Source: Leptodactylus fallax
Taxonomy: Eukaryota; Chordata; Amphibia; Anura; Leptodactylidae
DNA: 64,000 nt
Direction of reading: 5' to 3'
NCBI GenBank assembly: GCA_947044405.1
Contig: CAMRHE010000115.1
Span: forward strand, 1,488,001 to 1,552,000
Shown: positions 1 to 12,160 of the stretch, in pieces
Position numbering within the stretch: the first letter of the stretch is position 1
Layout: the number at the start of each line of letters is the position of its first letter
Notes under the pieces: model-generated
Databases searched by the model: none
What the model was told of the DNA's origin: nothing
Seen by the model: the letters and a program-made list of their open reading frames with translations, nothing else
Position numbers and translations under genes: made by a program

Positions 1-458
1 CTAAGAACAAGAATAGACTGTCGAGTTTCACATGAAAGTTCTCTTTTTCTGGCCATTTTGAGAGTTTAATTGAACCAACAAATGTAATGCTCCAGATTCT
101 CAACTAGCTCAAAGGAAGGTCAGTTTTATAGCTTCTCTAACCAGCAAAACTGTTTTCAGCTGTGCTAACATACTTGCACAAGGGTTTTATAAACATCCAT
201 TAGCCTTCTTACACAGTTAGCAAACACAATGTACCATTAGAACACTGGAGTGATGGTTGCTGGAAATGGGCCTCTATACACCTATGTAGATATTGCATTA
301 AAAACCAGACGTTTGCAGCTAGAATAGTCATTTACCACATTAACAATGTATAGAGTGTATTTCTGATTCATTTAATGTTATCTTCATTGGAAAAAACTGT
401 GCTTTTCTTTCAAAAATAAGGAAATTTATAAGTGACCCTAAACTTTTGAACGGTAGTG
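1..458. mobile_element. Tc1/mariner-type MITE, cut by the window edge
   Basis: This is the right part of a non-coding DNA transposon. The visible end reads TTTTGAACGGTAGTG and is followed by TA at 459-460, as expected for a Tc1/mariner insertion at TA. No transposase ORF is present, so the copy is non-autonomous. The left end lies outside the window, so the partner inverted repeat and second TA cannot be checked. The class rests on the terminus and is inference. Confidence 0.65.
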
Positions 459-499
459 TACCTCCTTTTTTTTGTACTAGCCCCAGTCCCAGCACATTT

Positions 500-726
500 C
501 TATACAGTTGAACAAAGTATGTTGACGCATTGAAGCTTATGGGGAAGCGCTGCCATACCTACACTTGCTGCTACGGTTTGTATGGCGAATGAGCATACTG
601 AGAGCCATGACGTCTCAGTACAGGTGATCTGCAGAAATCCTGGGTGTCAAACCCCTGCAGATCTAATATTGATGGCTTATCCTAAGGATAGGCCATCAAT
701 ACTAAAAACTGGATAACCCCTTTCAA
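500..726. repeat. Dispersed palindromic repeat, family A
   Basis: The segment carries the core CCTAAGGATAGGCCATCAAT and ends in GGATAACCCCTTTCAA. The palindromic core recurs in variant form at about 5170, 15975 and 19955, and related flanking text (GATCAGTGGGGGTC) occurs near 11950. No coding capacity is seen. It is probably a decayed MITE whose right end was a TTAA-type terminus. Confidence 0.6.
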
Positions 727-2619
727 GAGTACTTCCGATGACAAAACAACTTTTAGTTAATGAATAGTACAAAACTGTGAGTATAAGAAAGTTGTAATAT
801 ATGTTATTAAAGAAATAGGTTTCCTTCTACACTTATCAGTTACTTTTTACATAGAAGTCTATGGAGAAGGGAGGGGAAGGGGCAAACGGCAGGAAGAAAC
901 AAATAACTGCAGCTGCTACACTGCAAGTAAGAGCTTTTCAGAAACTGCTGTATATTTCATGATAAGGTGCTAACACTGTACAGACTGAGGCAACACATCA
1001 AGTAATAGTCTTCCTCCCCTCCACAGACTTCTGTGTGTGAGCTGGATACGGATATGGACTCTATGTAAACAAACAGACTGAAGTGAAGATACGGAGGAGA
1101 GCAGCCTAATAACTGGAGAAGGAAACCTGTTTCTTTAATAAGATATATTAGCAAAGTTTCTTATATTCACCAGAACTATTCATTTATAAGAAGTGGGATT
1201 ATATTTGGAGGTACGCCTGAAGGTCATTGCATACAATTCCTCTTTTCTCAGGTGAGATAAGGGGCGTATCAGTTTATGTGTACAGTCTATGGGCTGTCAC
1301 AAAACGCCGCTGGTATTCGGGGCAATGGTGGAATGTACAAAATAGCTGGCAGGTCTTCAGGATACCATGCGGTCATCCTCAATGCTGCGTGCACAGACCC
1401 TGTGTAATGGGGCATGCATCCCTATTACATTCTACCATACAGTGGCTCTATAAATGTGTCAAAGCACACTGCAATACTGTTCTCACAGGTTCATATGGCA
1501 ACCTCTGTGCGTTTTGGTACAAATCTAGGAGGTACACGGAAGTACAGTATGGCCCCTTATAAAATTCTGCACACCCCATAATATAAATGATGAATTCTAC
1601 ATTAGAAAGTTATTCTCTAATGTATTGTTGGAATAGACACTAGAACTACAGCCTCACTTTAAGAGGTTCACTTAATGCTCTAAAAGGGGTCAAAACCCAC
1701 GAGTCTTATTTACATTTCTGCAATTTCCCCGTGTCAGATCTGCGAGCAGCAAGCAATGTAAATGAGATGGTCTATAATGGTCTATGGTGCTGCATTTATT
1801 ATGGGCTGAGAATGTTTTCCTATCACCTGGGGACGGATTCTATTCTGGACTGGATGCAGGAAGTGGTGAGGACTTTGTTTAGGTTCTCTCTTTGAGAGTT
1901 ATTTTTAATTGTGGAAAAATGCATCTTTACAAGGTGTGGATGATCAGTAACAGGTTACAGATGGGCTCCGCAGACACATCCTTATGAGACAAGGATTATT
2001 GCATATCTGAGGAGCAGAACTCCATCAGGCAGGAAACGAAACGTCAGGTTCACATACATGCAGAATTTCTTTATGCTTCCAGTAAATAATTCCTCCCCAC
2101 AGAGTGGACGCTTTTCCTCATTCCGTTTCTATAATTCACCAAGTTTAATGCGGATCTAATTAATTCCCTAATTTACATAAGGTTATCATTTTTCTCCTGC
2201 AGTGTAAAAGATCTGTGTATATGTGATAAAATTATAGAAATCCACTTCAAAAATAAACTGCACCATTCTACTCTATCGCCCTTTACACCTGTAAACTCAT
2301 TGCCTTCCTATGATCACCACTAGGATGTGCAATAAGTATACAGCAGTATACAGCAGCTACTGACCTAGGGAGGAGCAGTATACAGATCCTTTACCCAAAG
2401 TAAAACATTTTATAGAGCTCAGTAATGCAAAACCTAAAGCAGCACCCCCCACAAAATGTATTATTCTCAAGCCTGTTAGGAGGGTTCATAAATTGTAGTC
2501 AAGGTAATAATCTTAATAGTGGCTGTAATTGTGAGCTATCCAATTCCCTCTGGTCCTCAAGCTGTGTCATGTAACCAACTGTCTCACTCAGAGGCATAAA
2601 ACTTGAAGGTCCAATGTGA
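727..2619. other. No recognisable feature
   Basis: This is AT-rich, presumably intronic DNA if the AAK1 call is right. Short open frames here (for example 1227-1562, 111 codons) have no recognisable domain and no splice-site context. I see no RNA gene or clear repeat boundary. Confidence 0.5.
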
Positions 2620-2755
2620 AATAAGTAATGGGACCCCCACTTACCATGTGCTATATACAATACAGGTGTCTTCATATGTTGTAGAATAGCCTTTGGGCCC
2701 CCTGAGACTCCAGGGACCGGTAGCAAATGCCACCTCTGCACCTCCTATAGTTGAC
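2620..2755 (-). repeat. Dispersed repeat fragment, second copy at 60955
   Basis: Read on the minus strand, this stretch matches 60955-61085 on the plus strand. Both contain the sense GGGGGCCCAAAGGC, then a short variable part, then ATGAAGACACC and a text close to GTATTATACATAGCA. Chance translations of the two share GGPKA and MKTPVLYIA, which is a by-product of the DNA similarity. It is a fragment of an unnamed interspersed repeat, not a gene. Confidence 0.55.
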
Positions 2756-3693
2756 TCTTCAACTGACACACCATCTTATTCGGGGTCAAGAATTTAGTTT
2801 TTCTATTTATTACTATGAGACATATTCAGACTAACATAGGAATATAGGGAGAAACTCACATCTTGCCCACACACTAGGACACTGTCAGTTAGAGAGTCTT
2901 ACTGCTGATCACATGACACAGCTGAGGAACAGAAGGGAGTGGATACCTTACAAATACAGCCACGGCGGGTGAGAAAACCTTCATTACAATTTAGATCATA
3001 TATATCTTTTTGATGGGCCAAAGAAAAAAATTTGTGAATAAACCCTAAAGAAAGACACCAAAACTGGATGAGACTTATTTAGGATAAGGACACACTTCCA
3101 GGTTTTTTGATGAGTTAATTATAAAGGGAGAGACTATATAAAGGGATAGATGATGCATTTTTTTCCCCAATGCACTTCCAGTTTTGGCTTCAAAATCTGC
3201 ACCAACAAAACCAGAATGTGTGGCCTTATCCTTATTATGTCGTAATAACCAAATGTTCCTAATCTAGCATTTACATGTAATACAGTAGGGCAATATCTAT
3301 AATGGATAGTAGCCAAGGCTCCAGCACACAAGGAATTTTTACATCCTCCCCCTATTAGCCAAATAGTTCCAATTCCGATTAATTAGTGATTAATATAATC
3401 AGAATTTAATAAGGCGTTGCCGATAATGCAACTATTAAATATGCAAAGTTGCAACAGCACGGATGTGGTCGCTCTATGTGCTGCAGGGTGATGTCATTGT
3501 TAAGATCAGTCCTAAGGCACATTGGATAAGTGAACCGGAGCAAATTTATCACTGCTGACATATGGATGGATTTACAGCAAAGTACTGTCAAAAGTAAAGT
3601 CTGCTACATTTTACTAAAATGTCACATGGCTCATGATAAATGTCTTTAATACTAAATGTATGCCTTTATCTCAGTTACATTTATTCCATATTT
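2756..3693. other. No recognisable feature
   Basis: AT-rich sequence without coding signal. Minus-strand frames of 61-65 codons have no recognisable content. Confidence 0.45.
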
Positions 3694-4012
3694 TTAAAAG
3701 GGTTGTCCAGAATAACCTGTTTTTGGTAAGGAGGAAAAAAAAAAAAAAAAAAAAAAAAAACCCCACAAAACACCCATACTCACATATCCCTGGTGCTTCG
3801 GTGTCTCCCACTGGAGTCCAAACCTGCTGCCTCGGGGTCTTGTTCTGACAGAAGTCCATCACAGGCCACGGATTGGCCTCAGTGGTCACAAGTAAAGGAA
3901 CAGGGACATCACTCACATACGTCACCTGTGACGTCCCGTGTCCTTTCCTTAGGCCGCTGATGTACCTCAGCTGTCATGTGCGGCGATGACATTTCCGAGG
4001 AAATAACCCTGT
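3694..4012. mobile_element. TTAA-flanked MITE with poly(A) tract
   Basis: It starts with TTAA followed by AAGGGTTGTCCAG and ends near ATAACCCTGTAA, an imperfect inverted match. Inside are a long A run (3736-3760) and text close to GATTGGCCTCAGTGGTCAC, which recurs in the element at 32835. The start is typical of TTAA-target (piggyBac/Kolobok-like) MITEs. The right end is degenerate. On the minus strand ATGTGAGTATG forms a splice-donor-like site. Confidence 0.55.
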
Positions 4013-5144
4013 AAGCCAAATCTTTGCTTACAACATAGAACCAGCCCCAATGTATCACAAGATTCCTCGGCACTACAGATCAAACCACAACAGCTGTAGG
4101 ATATGAAAACTGATATAATGCGGATCACCTCAGCCAAGCACACCGCTCTATAGAACTCCTTATTATTAAATTATAAGGACATTATAAGTCACCTGTAAGG
4201 TCAGCGGTAAACAGAAATATGCTGAAGCGGCAACCACAGACTTGGCGTTTTTTTAATTCTGTTTTTTCAGTACGGTGTGATATAAATCTTCATAAACCAC
4301 TTTTCTGTGAGACAACAGTCTGCGATCAGCTTCAACTTGACTTTTCATTAATGTATGCAGGTTGGGCTACAGTAATGGCGGCAACTTTGCACAAAGCTAT
4401 ATTATGATGTAGATGCAATTCTATAAAAGTGACAGAGGACACAGGGTGACCAAAATGTGCGTCATTTTCTACTACAGTGCTTCTAGTGAACCTGCGATAC
4501 ATACGTGTTCATAGCTCAGTGAGTCATGAGGAGTCGTGCTGAAAAATCCCCAGCCGTGATGATCAAATGTATAAACTTTATGGCAGGCAAGCAAGCATTT
4601 AGAAATTTATCTTAATACTTTTTCGATGTAGCACTGAGCACCACATGTACGTCTGTTTGCCGCCCCAGGACTTAAAAGGTGCGTGTTTATGGTAGATGTG
4701 TGTTAGTGTAGTATCGACTGGATTTTCTTGTCTCTTGGAAGTGACCAGTGATCTTCGTACTTAGTACTAAATAAGTGACAGACCACCCTGTAGGAGTTTG
4801 CATATGAAAGTCACAGGTTTTTGTAAAGCTGGAATAAAGCAATACCATGAGAACTTTATCATCTGCATGTACAGAATTAGGATACGTGCACACAAATGTG
4901 TCCATGGTATGATATTGCTTCCATGGCTCTATTCACTTCGTTTAGTGAGCCCAGGCCACAAAACGGACAGGTACAGGACCTGTCCTGAGTTTTGCCCCAG
5001 GCTCACGGCCCCATATACAGACCCATGATAATCCACGAACGTGTGAATGGTCCATAGAAACAAATGGGTCGTGTGCTAGCCGTGAAAAACATGACTTGCA
5101 CACTGTGTGCAGACCCTCTCTAATGGTGACAGACCCTCTCTAAT
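4013..5144. other. No recognisable feature
   Basis: No coding or RNA signal. A partial direct repeat of about 20 bp (GACCCTCTCTAATGG) occurs twice near 5111-5145. Confidence 0.4.
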
Positions 5145-5509
5145 GGAGTTTTTCCAAGACGAAACAATTGATGACCTATCCTTAGGCTAGGTCATCAAAA
5201 TCTAATCGGCGTGAGTTCAACACTAAAGACCCCTCACAGATCAGCTACTTGAAGAGGCCATGATACTTGCAAGCGCTGCTGCCTCTTCTCTGTGCCGATG
5301 ACGTCAACTGGTACAGCTGGAGCGCCGTCACATTGAAGTGAATGAGACTGAGCAATAATACAAAAAGCATAGCTTTAACGCAATGTTACTCAGGAATGGC
5401 TGGAGAAAAAATTCCAACTACGTTGGAATCAGTGAAGCAGCGCCTAACAGAAAATAGCACCTAAAATGGAACTAGAATTGCTGGAGGTGGCGATAGGTCC
5501 TCTTTAAGG
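5145..5509. repeat. Composite of family A and a TTAA-type end
   Basis: The left part holds TGACCTATCCTTAGGCTAGG, a variant of the family A palindrome. The right part ends GGTCCTCTTTAA, which matches the inverted ends of the elements at 20387 and 36444. Two decayed repeats seem to abut. There is no coding content. Confidence 0.45.
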
Positions 5510-5835
5510 ATATAATCAATAAATCAGTCTTAGAAAAACACCCAAATACTACTTTCTACTTGTAATATCCTCTGTTCACATTAGGGTCAAGGCTGCCATA
5601 TGATGCTCTGATCAGTGTTATATTTTAATAAGGCATCTGACAAAGTATGTGGCCATTTTTTCTGTTGAATTGATATGGAATCCAAAAGAAAAACAAAAAA
5701 AAAAAAACAAAAAAAAAAACCTCCAAACAGAAGTACACTAGGGCTTCAGAGAAGTCTATGGATACCCTAGTTCTGGAGGTTGTACAGAGCAGTAATCCAG
5801 CCATGCGCATGAAACCTTATAGCCCAGGAAATGTT

Positions 5836-6348
5836 TTAACCCCTTAACATCCACTGTATAAAAACTACACCTTGTCCTACAAAAAAAAAAAAAAAAATGC
5901 CTTAGCTCCAAACACAGAACTAAAAAAAAGTTAATGGTATCACAACATGGTGACATATTTGATGAAATATTAGTTTTTTCAAAGTTTGTCATTTTTGTAA
6001 GGTTATTATAACTTGATAAAAGCTATATAAATGTGTTATTACTGTGACTGTGCTGACCTGCAGAATATAACTAAAACATCTTTTTACCACACTACAAAAG
6101 AAACCTGTAAGAAATTGGCACAATTGCATTTTTTCCCATTCCATCACATTCTGGATTTTTTTTCCAGCTCCGCATTACATTGTACTGTATTAAAAGGTGC
6201 CATTTTATGAAGTAGAATTTGTACCACAATAAAATAAGCCCTCATATAACCCTGAATGCAAAAATGAAAAAGTTATGGCTTTTGTAAAGATAGGGACGAA
6301 AAAACAAAATCACAAAAATGGAAAATTTCCATGTCCTCAAGGGGTTAA
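5836..6348. mobile_element. TTAA-flanked MITE, short copy of the element at 42711
   Basis: TTAA at 5836-5839 and 6345-6348 bounds a 505-bp element starting CCCCTTAACATCC and ending TCCTCAAGGGG. It shares ordered interior text with the 1.2-kb element at 42711-43912 (for example TGAAAAAGTTATGGCT and a CTGACCTRCAGAATA segment), so it looks like an internally deleted relative. An A run lies at 5880-5897. It is non-coding; the TTAA target fits piggyBac/Kolobok-type transposition. Confidence 0.7.
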
Positions 6349-6879
6349 GTAAATGACCTCTAACCCCGTAACTGTGTCATGTCTTTAATTATTTGACATA
6401 GTGATAAATATAGCATGGTGACGGGCTAGTACTTAAATACGGTACATGAATGACACCTCCAGAGAGGGAGGAGTGTCAATACAAAAAGTGCCAAACTGGT
6501 TCTGTAAGAACAACTGGGAATTCTCCAGCCATGACCGACGGCTCTGCAGTTTACACATAAACCAATCATCATTAAATTATTACCCCACAAGAGTACTCAT
6601 TTACCAAATGGAAGACAAACAGCATGTGGACCAAGCAAAATACAATGCACCAACGTATACAGGAAGCCCTACCTGAGGAGAGCAACTTTATTTAGTAATA
6701 TCAGCTCTAGTCAGAAGAAAAGAATCTCTGGCAATGTGAATGGAGTTCAGTAAACCCTTCTGCCACAATGTCATTGAATACATTTCAGACAGCTTTACTG
6801 GGAAGTTATGTGCTCCCCTCCGGAGCACTCAGTAGCCCAGATTTACTATTGTGATGATGACTAGACACTGGCATAAATG
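6349..6879. other. No recognisable feature
   Basis: A plus-strand frame at 6446-6676 (76 codons) shows no known domain and no splice context. Nothing else is seen. Confidence 0.4.
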
Positions 6880-7078
6880 TGGTGCGTTGGGGTTCCTGCT
6901 CTTCAGGTTCACTTTCGGACCCGAAAAACGGAAACCCAATCCGCTTAAAAAACAGTTACCCACAGACCCCATAGACTATAATGAGGTCAACCTGGTTTCT
7001 ACCCAAAAAATGCAGCAGAATGGGGGGACAAAATCCCCGACCAACGATCGAACGCAAAAGTGAACCCAGCCTTAGATG
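6880..7078 (-). repeat. MITE family C, copy 1
   Basis: Typical family C parts are present: TTCGGACCCGAAA, AAACCCAATCCGCTTAAA, CCCATAGACTATAATG and an end reading GTGAACCCAGCC. The family is bounded by imperfect inverted repeats close to GGCTAGGTTCACAC. Other copies are at 13514, 23680, 38222 and 51197. Non-coding. Confidence 0.6.
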
Positions 7079-8287
7079 TAGTTTGAGTTAACATTTTTCT
7101 GACTTTCCAGAAAAAGGGGGCATGGATTAAATGAAGCTAAATTGTTTTGTAAAATTCTGGTTCAAAGTAAGCCAAAAACTAAAAAGGTGGTATAACCTTA
7201 TACTAGACAGTCTAAAGATACGCCAGATTTATCATCCAACATCAGTCACCGTGATAAACCTGGCGAATTTTACACTATTAGTAAATCTCAGCCACTGTTT
7301 CCGGTGAGAGCAGGAGATCGAGTTTCTAATAGTCTTGCATAGCAAGTTTGATCTGACCCACAGGCTAATGAAAGCCAAACAAAAATAGTCTGCAGCAGAA
7401 ATCCTACTTGTTGATGTTTTCCACAAGATTTTCAAGACAACAAACCTTAAAAGAAAAGAAAAAAAAAACTAAAAAAATAAGAAAAGTAATGTGAATACTT
7501 TTTACAGTTTTAATATCTGTGTACTTTCCAGCCAAAATAAAGGTGGTGGCAAGTCCACGTCAATCGAAACCTATGGATTTGTACAGGTAAAATCCACAGT
7601 AGATTACATTAACAGACAGGTAGATAAAACAAAAAAAAAAAAAAAAAAAATCTGTAGTCTGCTAAATTTTTTTCACACTGCAAAGGACCCAAGTGTCAAT
7701 CCACACCAAAATACACATACGGATTTTGCTGCAGATTCGCTGTGGAAAACATGTGCCATGTGTGGACTTGGCCTAATAAAGCCTTCACATGACAGACATA
7801 AGGCTGTCCTAACCTGGCATTATAAGACCGTGTTCACACTAATACGTCGCATCAACATGTATTGCAATCAATTATTAAATAAAGAATCTGCGCGTAAGTC
7901 GGTAATTATATTAAAAACCATCCATGTGGATAATGAAAGATTAAAAATAGAAACTAGCAGAGAAATATCACGCTTGGGTTGATTTCAGTGGCCTGAAGCA
8001 TTTATATATGATGAGCAACTCTGAATGTGGAAATTCTCTATATTTTCCTAAGTTTGTCAGGAAACGGCTGAGCAAACACAGCACAGGCCGGGTCCGAACT
8101 ACAAGTCATCCAAGAAACACAGCCCAACGATGGGAACAGTCACACCCCAGCTGGTTTATAAGGCTCGCTTCAACAGATGTGTTCCTCTTTGAAACCAAAT
8201 ACCACCCCCCCCAAAGTAAAAACTCTTAAAATTTAAGTCCCTCCAAAAGTAGTAAATGAGAGTTTATGAAGATCTTCCTTAGAATTC
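7079..8287. repeat. Decayed repeat (7530-7785) in otherwise plain sequence
   Basis: Positions 7530-7785 contain text such as GATTTTGCTGCAGATTC and TGTGGACTTGGCCTAAT, related to the element at 28170, and an A run at 7629-7650. The open frame at 7491-7982 (163 codons) runs through this repeat and its A tract and is not judged a gene. The rest shows nothing recognisable. Confidence 0.4.
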
Positions 8288-8299
8288 TTCTGCATTGTA

Positions 8300-8600
8300 C
8301 CATTCCCTCTGTTATTCCTCCTGGAAATGCATGAATAAAGTGACAACAAGGCATCACCACTCTTGTCAATAGGGAGTGTCCCTTCCCTTGTCACTGACTA
8401 GACAGCACTAGACATAGGTTCATATCCCATGGCTAGGCTGAATGGCAACACCCATGTGTCAATTTAGTCACATTTCCAGGATGAACAACAGAGGGAGGAC
8501 ACCATGCAAAGTTGAGTAAAGATGCTGCATACTTGTAATTTTATGCGGGAATGCATGTAATTATCAAAAGGAATATGTCATAGAGAGGGGACCCCTATAA
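8300..8600. repeat. Dispersed repeat family J, copy 1
   Basis: It shares CCCTCTGTTATTCCTCCT followed by GAAAT and an ATRAATAAA segment with 47920-48182. Downstream text is diverged. It is probably a decayed MITE; the second copy ends in GGTGACAGGTCCCTT, a TTAA-type end. Confidence 0.5.
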
Positions 8601-9129
8601 AGAGACTACAAACTTAACCCCTTAGTGTTCAAAGTCATTTAGAATACAGTTCGTTTACAACTATGCCCCAAAAAAGGGGGAATATTATGACTCCACAGTC
8701 GCTACTACTCTCCAATGAACAACACAAACTCATCTAGGGGTGCAGTGGTAACACACTGAACCCAAATGTTTTTATCTAATTATTTGGCAATGGGTAGACA
8801 AGCCATTATACACATCTGACATACAGCACATGCACCCCAATATTAATAAATCTGCTTCACCCATGTTTAGGAATACCATACATAACCCTCACCTGCTGCC
8901 AGTCCAAGTCCATTCTGGAAAAAAAAAATGAAATTGACATGCTGTGGATTTTAAAGTCTGTGCCATAGCTCAACTCTGTGCAAAACCCCCCCAAAAATCT
9001 CCATCATGTGCAGGAGAAATAGAACTTATTATTGACTTTAATGCTAACGGATTGCAGTACAGATTTTCCACAGTGAAATCTCTATGGAGAACCTGCATGT
9101 AATCCGAATCTTGAGCATGTACCTTACGG
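8601..9129. other. No recognisable feature
   Basis: A fragment TTAACCCCTTAGTG at about 8615 resembles the end of the 5836/42711 family. Nothing else is visible. Confidence 0.35.
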
Positions 9130-9440
9130 CTAAGGCCCCACATAGCGGGCTGCAGCCAAAAAGAGCTGCGAGAAAAACCACATCACGGTTTTTTCCGCAG
9201 CCATTTTCACAAAGTCTTCAGAGTTTTCCTCTGCGGACTTTCTGCTTCCATTACAGCTAGCTTTTCCATAGGTATAACTGACATGTTGCAAATTCCTAAA
9301 ACGCAACAATTTTGGAAATAGCAGCATTTCAGCTGCGGGTAATTTTCTGCAATGTGTGGATGGGATTCGCTAGAATCCACTTTGCAGGGACTGTACAATG
9401 CTGTGGTTTTTGCGTTTACACTACGTGGAGCCCCGGCCTA
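9130..9440. mobile_element. MITE family B, copy 1
   Basis: About 310 bp bounded by inverted ends CTAAGGCCCCACATAG and CTACGTGGAGCCCCGGCCTA. Interior includes CTGCGGACTTTCTGCTTCC and a CATAGGTATAA segment, both found again (inverted) at 11616-11913 and 28850-29025. Non-coding. The superfamily is not clear because no target duplication stands out. Confidence 0.6.
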
Positions 9441-11219
9441 ATGCAGGATTTTGCACTGGAGAACCTCTGGTGTACACGCATTACATGGATGTCCATTCAT
9501 TTCAGTGGCCACCATGTAATTTTTCATTATCCGATCCAGTGGTTTTCCAATGCTAGCCAGGAAGGTGCCCGGGAAGTTATCCAAAGGATACAAACTATTA
9601 TAATGAGTCTGCAAAGTTGTATGGACCCAGAATATGGTGTCCATCGACTTCTCTGACGTCTTACTGTACACCCATGTGTCTCCAATTACATACATACATG
9701 GACTTATCCTGGCATCCTCCATCAGATGCCATTTTAGGTAACCACCAAAGTTTTTTTGCAACATGGTGCCATATGAAGCACTATATGTAGAGGGTGTTAG
9801 GCTCCATAGTACAGACCCACAGGATCAATTCAATAATACTAACCTGCCTGTATGAAAATGTTAGGATAAAATTGCCATAAATCTGGAAGCCAAATACACC
9901 CAAACGCACCAAACTCCAACATCAAGGGACTTGGAGTTTTAGGTTTATTTAGAACCAGTCACATATTGTCAGTCCAAGACACAATTGGTATTGTATGTGA
10001 GGTATGTAGGCCTCATGCCTCAGTTATGTGCCTGGTTCTCATTCTTTTTTAGGTTACATGCACAATTTTCAGCTAGCATAACAGGAACGTCTGCTTCTAC
10101 TACATGTAGGGCTGTCTGGTGAGATAAGCCCATAAGTATATTTTCTCATATAATAGTTTAGAATATATAGGATTAAGGCATCCAGCTTCATTAAACAGAA
10201 CTTTCATTACGATTTTTACGGATGATCTGTGCGTATGGATTTGATACTGGGTGACAGCTGTTTCCCTATGGTGGCAAAAGGAAAAACGTCTGGATTGGAT
10301 CACATAGCCATGGCATAGTGCTGGTGTCCTGGTCTATCCTAAAGACTATCATCTGATATGTGCTAAATGCAACAGCATGTTGGTCATATTAGTTCCTATA
10401 TAATAAATTGAAGCCTATGTGCAAGTTTCTGACCATTTCTTATTGCTCCAATGCATTTCAATTAAAGAATAAAGCAGACATGTCCTGTATCCACTGTTCC
10501 TATGCAAAGGTATGTGTCTCCATGGTTACAGACTACAAACAAAACCTGTGCAGTCAGATCCTGTGGCCACATACCCTTCTATCTTTCCCTTACTTTTACT
10601 AATGTCCTGAATGTATATCAGCAAGAAGTAAATGAGAGATGGAAGATGGTATGATTATAGGATCAGACTACATAGTTTATTTTTATAGTCTGTATCCATG
10701 GACAGCTTCAATAAGTAAAGATGGCACCCTGTTGCTTGAATACATACTAAAATACAGTACTAATCTAAATTTTGCATAAAAAAAACTCTGCGCTCCAGTA
10801 TAATGCTATATCTGTTATTTGTACAAGCAATCTCATAGAAGATTGTTCATCCATACACTTATATGTATGGATGAACAATGTATGTATATAGGAATGCTTA
10901 CACCCGAACACTGCCATATGTGAACATGCCCAGGGCAATGAAATACTAAAAGTGTTGACCTGTGCTCAATGTGGGCCAGAAATCTGCTTGTGGAAAAAGA
11001 CCTTTAGCAAGATGGGGATGGCATAAGTCATAAAGACTAGCTTGATGGGTGTCATTTCAACAGTGCTAGAACTGGCCACGATTTCATCCCATTTATTTAT
11101 TTGTACAAATAAATGCAGACACAATAGAGTTTGCATTACTTGTAACCACAGACACATGGAGGTGCAGACAAAAAAAATGAAATAATAATAATTTGTAATA
11201 GTAATGTGATTTGGATGCT
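9441..11219. other. Mostly unrecognised; one short hairpin
   Basis: No coding or RNA gene signal. Opposed frames at 9312-9656 and 9438-9764 overlap on both strands and have no known domain. The one structured spot is the 15-bp hairpin at 10842-10879, listed separately. Confidence 0.4.
10842..10879. repeat. Perfect 15-bp inverted repeat, 8-nt loop
   Basis: ATTGTTCATCCATAC (10842-10856) is followed after ACTTATAT by its exact reverse complement (10865-10879). Pairing stops beyond the arms, so it is too short for a typical microRNA precursor. It may be a remnant of a fold-back element or chance in AT-rich DNA. Confidence 0.6.
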
Positions 11220-11614
11220 GCAAGGACCAGTCACCAGGTCTGAAAAGCCCAATAACATGCATCATCGAATAGGCGCTGTCTCCCTGAGCATTTTTTTTTT
11301 TTTTAATCCAAATCCGTTCAGTCATTCCAAAGATATAAGCACTTTTAGTGTTGGTGCAGATCAGGGTATACTAGCTAAGTGGGCGGTAACACTGTAGTTT
11401 CTCTGGGGCGGGGTCTATGCGTGCTGTGTCATGCAGTGTCACCGCCCACTTGACTAGTAGACCCTAATCCGTATCAACTTTAAAAGGGCTGATATCTTTG
11501 GAATGGATGCACGGATTTGGATAAACAAAACACCAAAATGCTCAGGGTGATGGTGCCCATTACATGAAGTAGGTCATTGGTTTTTCCTAAAATCTGGTGA
11601 CACATGCTCTTTAA
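11220..11614. mobile_element. TTAA-type fold-back MITE
   Basis: Two long arms face each other: the left contains CCCTGAGCATTTT and ATTCCAAAGATATAAGC, and the right contains the inverted equivalents with only a few changes (TGATATCTTTGGAATG, AAAATGCTCAGGG). The centre holds GTGGGCGGTAACACTG and its inverted partner. The right end is ACATGCTCTTTAA, giving TTAA at 11611-11614. Family B copy 2 begins immediately after it. Non-coding. Confidence 0.65.
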
Positions 11615-11615
11615 T

Positions 11616-11913
11616 GCCAGGGCCCCACGTGGTGTAAACGCTGCGGTTTGGCTGCAGCGGAAACGGCAAGGAAAAAAAAAAAATGCAGCTTTTACAGTCA
11701 ACCGTCGCGGTTTTGGAAATCGCAGTACGTCAATTATACCTACGAAAACACCTGCGGTTTCCCTATAGGTATAATGGAAACAGAAAGTCCACAAAGGAAA
11801 ACGCTTCGGACTTTCTGTGAAAAGCGCTGCAGAAAAAAACGCAATGCATTTCTGCCGCTGTTTTTCCCCGCAGTGCTTTTTTTGCTGCGGCCTGCTATGT
11901 GGGGCTTTAGGCT
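11616..11913. mobile_element. MITE family B, copy 2
   Basis: Ends CCAGGGCCCCACGTGG and CTATGTGGGGCTTTAGGC. It shares CCTATAGGTATAAT and AGAAAGTCC with copy 1 in inverted orientation and with 28850-29025. An A run is at 11671-11683. It directly abuts the TTAA element at 11220-11614. Confidence 0.6.
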
Positions 11914-11924
11914 AAAGTAGTTTT

Positions 11925-12160
11925 CCTAAAAAAGCAAGATATTCCTTAGCCAAAGGATAAGATCAGTGGGGGTCCAACCTCCACTATCATCCCCTGTAAA
12001 AGGAGCGGTGCTCGGGCAGCAAGCAAACTGCTCCATTCATTTCAAGGCGAGATAGCCGAGCACTATAGTTCAGTTATCTGGACATGAATGAAGCATTCTT
12101 TGGAACAGAAGGGGTTTGAGTGGTCAGAACCCCACTAATCTGCAATTTATCCTCTATATG
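11925..12160. repeat. Family A repeat, decayed
   Basis: Carries GATCAGTGGGGGTCCAACC and, further on, AACCCCACTAATCTGCAA, the same framework as the copies at 15945, 19935 and 51788. The palindromic core is eroded (CCTTAGCCAAAGGATAAG). Confidence 0.45.

Noticed and set aside
7491..7982. 163-codon plus-strand frame
   Set aside because: Runs through a decayed repeat and an A tract that encodes a Lys run; no recognisable protein.
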